From positions 1-34,142 of the forward strand of contig JAHCJW010000022.1 in NCBI GenBank assembly GCA_026126125.1: a stretch of DNA of 34,142 bases. Direction: 5' to 3'. The stretch comes from Devosia sp. (lineage in GTDB: Bacteria; Pseudomonadota; Alphaproteobacteria; Rhizobiales; Devosiaceae). Below are positions 33,075 to 34,142 of this stretch, one piece after another. Positions within the stretch are counted from its first letter, which is position 1. Each line of letters opens with the position of its first letter. The notes under the pieces are model-generated. The model saw nothing but the letters and a program-made list of their open reading frames with translations, made no database searches and was not told where the DNA came from. The translations under genes and the position numbers were made by a program.

Positions 33075-33297
33075 GCGCGAGGTGCAGTGCCCGGTTCTCG
33101 AACTGTACCGGGCTTTGGGAGTTGGGGGCGAGTGTCGCCTGACAGGACTGTAGAAGCCGATAATATAGCGGCAATGGTCCGCTCAGCATCCTGTCTTGTC
33201 TGGAAGCGTGTGCGCCAGATCAGCTCAGATTTGATGGTCTTGAGGAAGGCCTCGACCATGGCGTTATCGTAGCAATTTCCCTTTCCCGATACTCCCG
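33075..33297 (-). pseudogene. IS3-family transposase (OrfB) C-terminal remnant
   Basis: The catalytic-core end GVSGKGNCYDNAMVEAF, followed by KTIKSELIWRTRFQTR, is clear. The rest is split over two more frames: IIGFYSPVRRHS (shift near 33170) and then SQSPVQFENRAL (shift near 33130). At least two frameshifts and loss of the N-terminal part show an old, inactive copy. It abuts the GntR/FCD fragment and has probably replaced its HTH-coding part. Confidence 0.85.
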
Positions 33298-33583
33298 CCG
33301 CCGCAGAGGCTTTTGCCCATTTATCCCATCTGCCCATCGATCCCGCCAATTATGACGATGAAGTCTTCGCAGGCGGCCGTATGGAGCGCCGCTGCCCGCA
33401 AGTCCGGAGATGCGTCGGCGGCAGCCAGGGTCTCGGCGACCGTGCTGCTGAACAGCATGGTATGGTGGGGCGAAACCATGACGGCCGTGCGGCAGGCACG
33501 GGGGGAGGTCCTGTCCAGAGGCGCCATGGCTCTCGGACAATGGTAGCGCCCACATTGCCAGGCAGACCGCGCAAGTGGCCGCC
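33298..33583. other. Gene-free stretch between two IS remnants
   Basis: Short overlapping frames exist on both strands (for example 33313-33546 plus and 33321-33527 minus) but none shows a family I recognise, a ribosome binding site or a complete domain. It may be degraded sequence from a lost gene or element. Confidence 0.4.
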
Positions 33584-33676
33584 GTTTTGCGCATCAGCCT
33601 GCTTTTCACGCCGGTCCGAAGCCCAAAGAGCAATGGGATGTTCGAGGCCTTCGTCAAAACCCTCAAAAGGGACTAA
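33584..33676 (+). pseudogene. Second IS3-family transposase fragment
   Basis: About 30 residues ending at a stop read LLFTPVRSPKSNGMFEAF followed by VKTLKRD. They match the TPxxSPxSNGMAEAFVKTxKRDY block near the C-terminus of another IS3 subgroup. It is in the opposite orientation to the fragment at 33075-33297 and differs from it, so two separate elements decayed here. Confidence 0.75.
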
Positions 33677-33817
33677 ACAACTAACCGCTGATATCGTGGG
33701 CGATTGCGGGTTCAACGCGGGAAATCACGCTAAGTTAATGAAAGGTAGTAGATTATCGAAAAATTAAGGCAAAATATTCATCGTTAAAATACTGAACTCC
33801 ATTGCAGAGGTGTCGTT

Positions 33818-34142
33818 GTGTTCATCCGCAATTCCAAGAAGGTTTCACTGGGTGCATTTTCAGCCAGCGACCGCCAGTTGGCAGACGCACTTCACCGCGC
33901 TCAAGCAATCATCGAGTTTCGGCTAGATGGTACTATTGTTGCAGCGAATGAAAGTTTTCTGACGTGCATGGATTACCGCCTCGATGAAATCGTTGGCTGT
34001 CATCACTCGATTTTTGTCGACGCGACCTACGCAAAATCCTCCGAATATGCGGCCTTCTGGAATAGTCTGGCAAAAGGCGAGTATCATTCGGCTGACTATC
34101 GGCGAATGGCCAAAGCTGGACGAGCTGTCTGGATTCAAGCGA
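33818..34142 (+). CDS. PAS-domain methyl-accepting chemotaxis protein, 3' truncated by window edge
   Basis: The first 108 codons of a gene that runs out of the window. The GTG at 33818 has AGAGG 7 nt upstream. The protein starts VFIRNSKK, then a PAS domain: ALHRAQAIIEFRLDGTIVAA, NESFLTCMDYRLDEIVGCHH, SIFVDATYAKSSEYAAFWNS, and KGEYHSADYRRMAKAGRAVW. This is the PAS start common in soluble alphaproteobacterial chemoreceptors; the signalling domain would lie outside the window. The upstream 140 bp are AT-rich and probably hold the promoter. Confidence 0.85.
   Translation, partial: MFIRNSKKVSLGAFSASDRQLADALHRAQAIIEFRLDGTIVAANESFLTCMDYRLDEIVGCHHSIFVDATYAKSSEYAAFWNSLAKGEYHSADYRRMAKAGRAVWIQA

Noticed and set aside
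33313-33546. Small plus-strand frame (77 codons) with some helical, phasin-like character
   Set aside because: No ribosome binding site, no certain family match, and it lies between two IS remnants; left as unassigned.
33725-33760. Possible sigma-28-like flagellar promoter before the chemoreceptor
   Set aside because: TAAGTT and a GATTAT-like element are present but match the consensus too poorly to report.
1-34142. tRNA, rRNA or CRISPR features
   Set aside because: No cloverleaf-like or regularly spaced repeat pattern was recognised when reading both strands; a dedicated search was not possible.

Overview
The window reads as a GC-rich alphaproteobacterial chromosome segment, most likely from the order Hyphomicrobiales. 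The pointers are protein families (YdcSTUV/PatD-like operon, PAS-type chemoreceptor start, FecCD-type importer with TrmO, Mop protein) and codon bias. Genus cannot be fixed from sequence alone; Devosia-like bacteria are a reasonable guess. No rRNA, tRNA, CRISPR array or intact insertion sequence was seen. Most of the window is dense protein coding with short intergenic gaps.

Layout. 1-2070: 3' part of a molybdopterin oxidoreductase. 2121-4359: a TSUP-family permease, a Glyoxalase_8-type protein and a YfcG-like glutathione transferase, separated by strong hairpins. 4429-12207 (minus): a polyamine/GABA-type locus. In transcription order it holds a PuuD-like gamma-glutamyl-GABA hydrolase, a DUF3830 protein, a periplasmic binding protein, a structured attenuator, two permeases, an ATPase, a gamma-aminobutyraldehyde dehydrogenase and a LysR regulator. 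12649-15555: a MarR repressor facing an HlyD/DUF2955 efflux pair, with a palindromic operator between them. 15825-17174: an HTH-TPR gene broken by two compensating one-base indels. 17294-19651: a three-gene cassette of exported proteins (SH3, unknown, rhodanese-like). 19704-23225: a Mop molybdate-binding protein converging on an operon of a FecCD-type ABC importer plus trmO, with a palindrome resembling a molybdate (ModE-type) box upstream. 23746-32570: a peptide-use locus. It has a minus-strand Dpp/Opp-type ABC transporter whose binding protein is circularly permuted, and a plus-strand M20 dipeptidase and M24 Xaa-Pro-type peptidase. 32613-33676: a GntR/FCD regulator pseudogene and decayed IS3-family pieces. 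33818-end: start of a PAS-containing chemoreceptor.

How the parts fit together (inference). The importers supply small nitrogen compounds (polyamines, peptides) that the linked enzymes degrade. The Mop protein and FecCD importer could supply and buffer molybdate for enzymes such as the one at the left edge. Remnants of IS5, IS256 and IS3 families sit at the borders of the functional blocks, which suggests the blocks were brought together or trimmed by transposition. The items most worth a second look are the circularly permuted binding protein, the exported SH3/unknown/rhodanese cassette and its damaged divergent HTH-TPR gene, and the Mo-box-like palindrome with the trmO-containing importer operon.
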